Origin: Monoplex corrugatus
Lineage: Eukaryota > Mollusca > Gastropoda > Littorinimorpha > Ranellidae
Assembly (NCBI GenBank): GCA_030674185.1
Contig: CM060308.1
Location: 40,802,857-40,866,856 of the forward strand
DNA: 64,000 nucleotides
Reading direction: 5' to 3'
Each line of letters starts with the position of its first letter. Positions within the stretch are counted from its first letter, which is position 1. Positions 62,898-64,000 of this stretch are shown here, piece after piece. The position numbers and the translations under genes were made by a program. The notes under the pieces were generated by a model. That model was not told where the DNA came from. It was given only the letters and a program-made list of their open reading frames with translations, and made no database searches.

Positions 62898-63729
62898 ATC
62901 ACAAGTCATATACAAAATCATGTTTATCTGCATCAATCTTCCTGTTGTCACTATTAGTTTTCAACTCTATCACAGAGCCTTCTTCAGGTTTGTCTGGCAA
63001 CCACTGCAGTGTTTAGCTGCCTAAACTGCAGGTCTACCACTGTGATAGGATAGAGACAAAAATTAGCAAGTGACAACAAGACTGTTGCAGGTGGAACAAT
63101 TTGATATAATAAATGGCGCACTCAGAAGTAACCTTTATAAGGAAATAACATTCAAGCTTTCTTCACAATTCTTGATGGGGTTGTTCCATTTCTCACATAA
63201 TACCATGTAAGAAACCAAGTCAATGCTTCACTTTGTTTTCCATTTGTCTGTAACTGTTTGCTACTTCGTTCATTTGTTTATTCAAGGACTTTGTTTGTCT
63301 TTGGTATTTTGCAGTACTTTAACACTCAGTGTAATTAATGCTAAGGTGAGGACATGTACCTGCGTTTACTCTTCTCAGAAATGCAAACTCTGGCAGGTTT
63401 TGTTGTTGTTGTTGTTTTGTTTTTTTTTGTTTTTTTTTACTATGAGAAGCTCAGCTAAGCTGAAAGAACAAAACAGTCAATGATTTTTCAGAAAAACAAT
63501 AGAAAAAAAGACATTCAAGACCAAACATTTAATCTGATCATGCAAAGAACAAGAGAAAAAATGTGTTTTGGTTCTAACTTAATTTCTATTCCCTAATTTT
63601 TAAGTAGGCAGTATACAAACAAAACAAGATGGTCCAGCTATTTTCAAAGTCTCCCTTTTTGTACAAAATTTAACACATAAAAAGAACCAGAAAAACACAA
63701 AACAGGACACGAAAATGTATTCAATATAA

Positions 63730-63870
63730 CAAAACAAGATATGGGAGCAAATTTTCAGCCAACTGGCCTTTGTCAAACCCACACAAAAGACAACAAAGAA
63801 CAAATACATGAACCTTAAGAGAAGAAAGTATGACTTCTCTCGTGTTTTGTTCAGCAGGGGAAAATGACTG
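63730..63870 (-). mobile_element. Family-B repeat copy with hammerhead-like stem
   Basis: On the minus strand it shows CTGAACAAAACACGAG, then TTTGACAAAGGCCAGTTGGC followed by TGAAAATTTGCTC. It is the most diverged copy and has one mismatch in the stem. Confidence 0.55.
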
Positions 63871-64000
63871 ATAAGAAATCTAAAGTTTTGCGAGGTGTAC
63901 ATGTAGTGACTGGGAAGCAGGAAAAGTAAATGGATGTCTTGGAAAAAGTGAGATGAATTGCACTATATGTATTGTAAAAGTGTGCATGCTATACGATTGT

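Larger units (their letters stand above)
62642..64000 (-). other. Intron or 5' flank of the unknown gene
   Basis: No further exon is recognised. Contents: a tRNA-derived SINE (62705-62897), a T-rich tract (63400-63440) and a family-B copy (63730-63870). Confidence 0.6.

Overview
This window is animal nuclear DNA: intron-rich, AT-rich, and full of CA/TG microsatellites, minisatellites and transposon debris. Every coding call rests on short exons bounded by AG acceptors and GT donors. The repeats (a tRNA-headed SINE family, TTAA-ended foldback elements, Penelope, LINE and DIRS-like remnants) together with the protein sequences point to a lophotrochozoan, most likely a gastropod mollusc. The taxon is an inference.

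Layout. (1) 209-27336, plus strand: the 3' two thirds of a PP2A B56 regulatory-subunit gene, closest to PPP2R5D. Its first exons lie upstream of the window. Nine exons are visible. Two of them (8056-8180 and 10414-10538) are homologous, have the same length and phase, and can only be used alternatively if the frame is to be kept. (2) 27337 to about 33.7 kb: probable long 3' UTR or downstream flank, with AATAAA signals at 33637 and 33742. (3) About 33.7-40.6 kb: gap between convergent genes, containing nested transposon insertions, an exact 102-bp direct repeat and a SINE-derived tandem array. (4) 43538-40608, minus strand: a three-exon MEA1 gene, complete in its coding sequence (245 aa). PPP2R5D and MEA1 are also convergent neighbours in human, so this is probably ancient microsynteny. 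(5) 43.5-55.4 kb: non-coding, with compound microsatellites, SINE/LINE remnants and a nested inverted-repeat element. (6) 62641-55491, minus strand: the last four coding exons of a gene I do not recognise, ending in the residues KVIHFGIV. Two of its introns carry a 43-bp satellite and a 36-bp/18-bp satellite.

The most notable points are the apparent mutually exclusive B56 exons, the conserved PPP2R5D-MEA1 pair, the 36-bp satellite that looks like serial copies of the unknown gene's own 3' splice site (with a weaker parallel at B56 exon 4a), hammerhead-like stem-loops in two retroelement families, and a T-rich to A-rich switch of the plus strand near 35-36 kb where transcription direction changes.

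No bacterial-type operons, rRNA genes, intact tRNA genes or CRISPR arrays are present. All coordinates were read by eye. Boundaries of diverged repeats are approximate; exon boundaries are exact to the splice dinucleotides shown.
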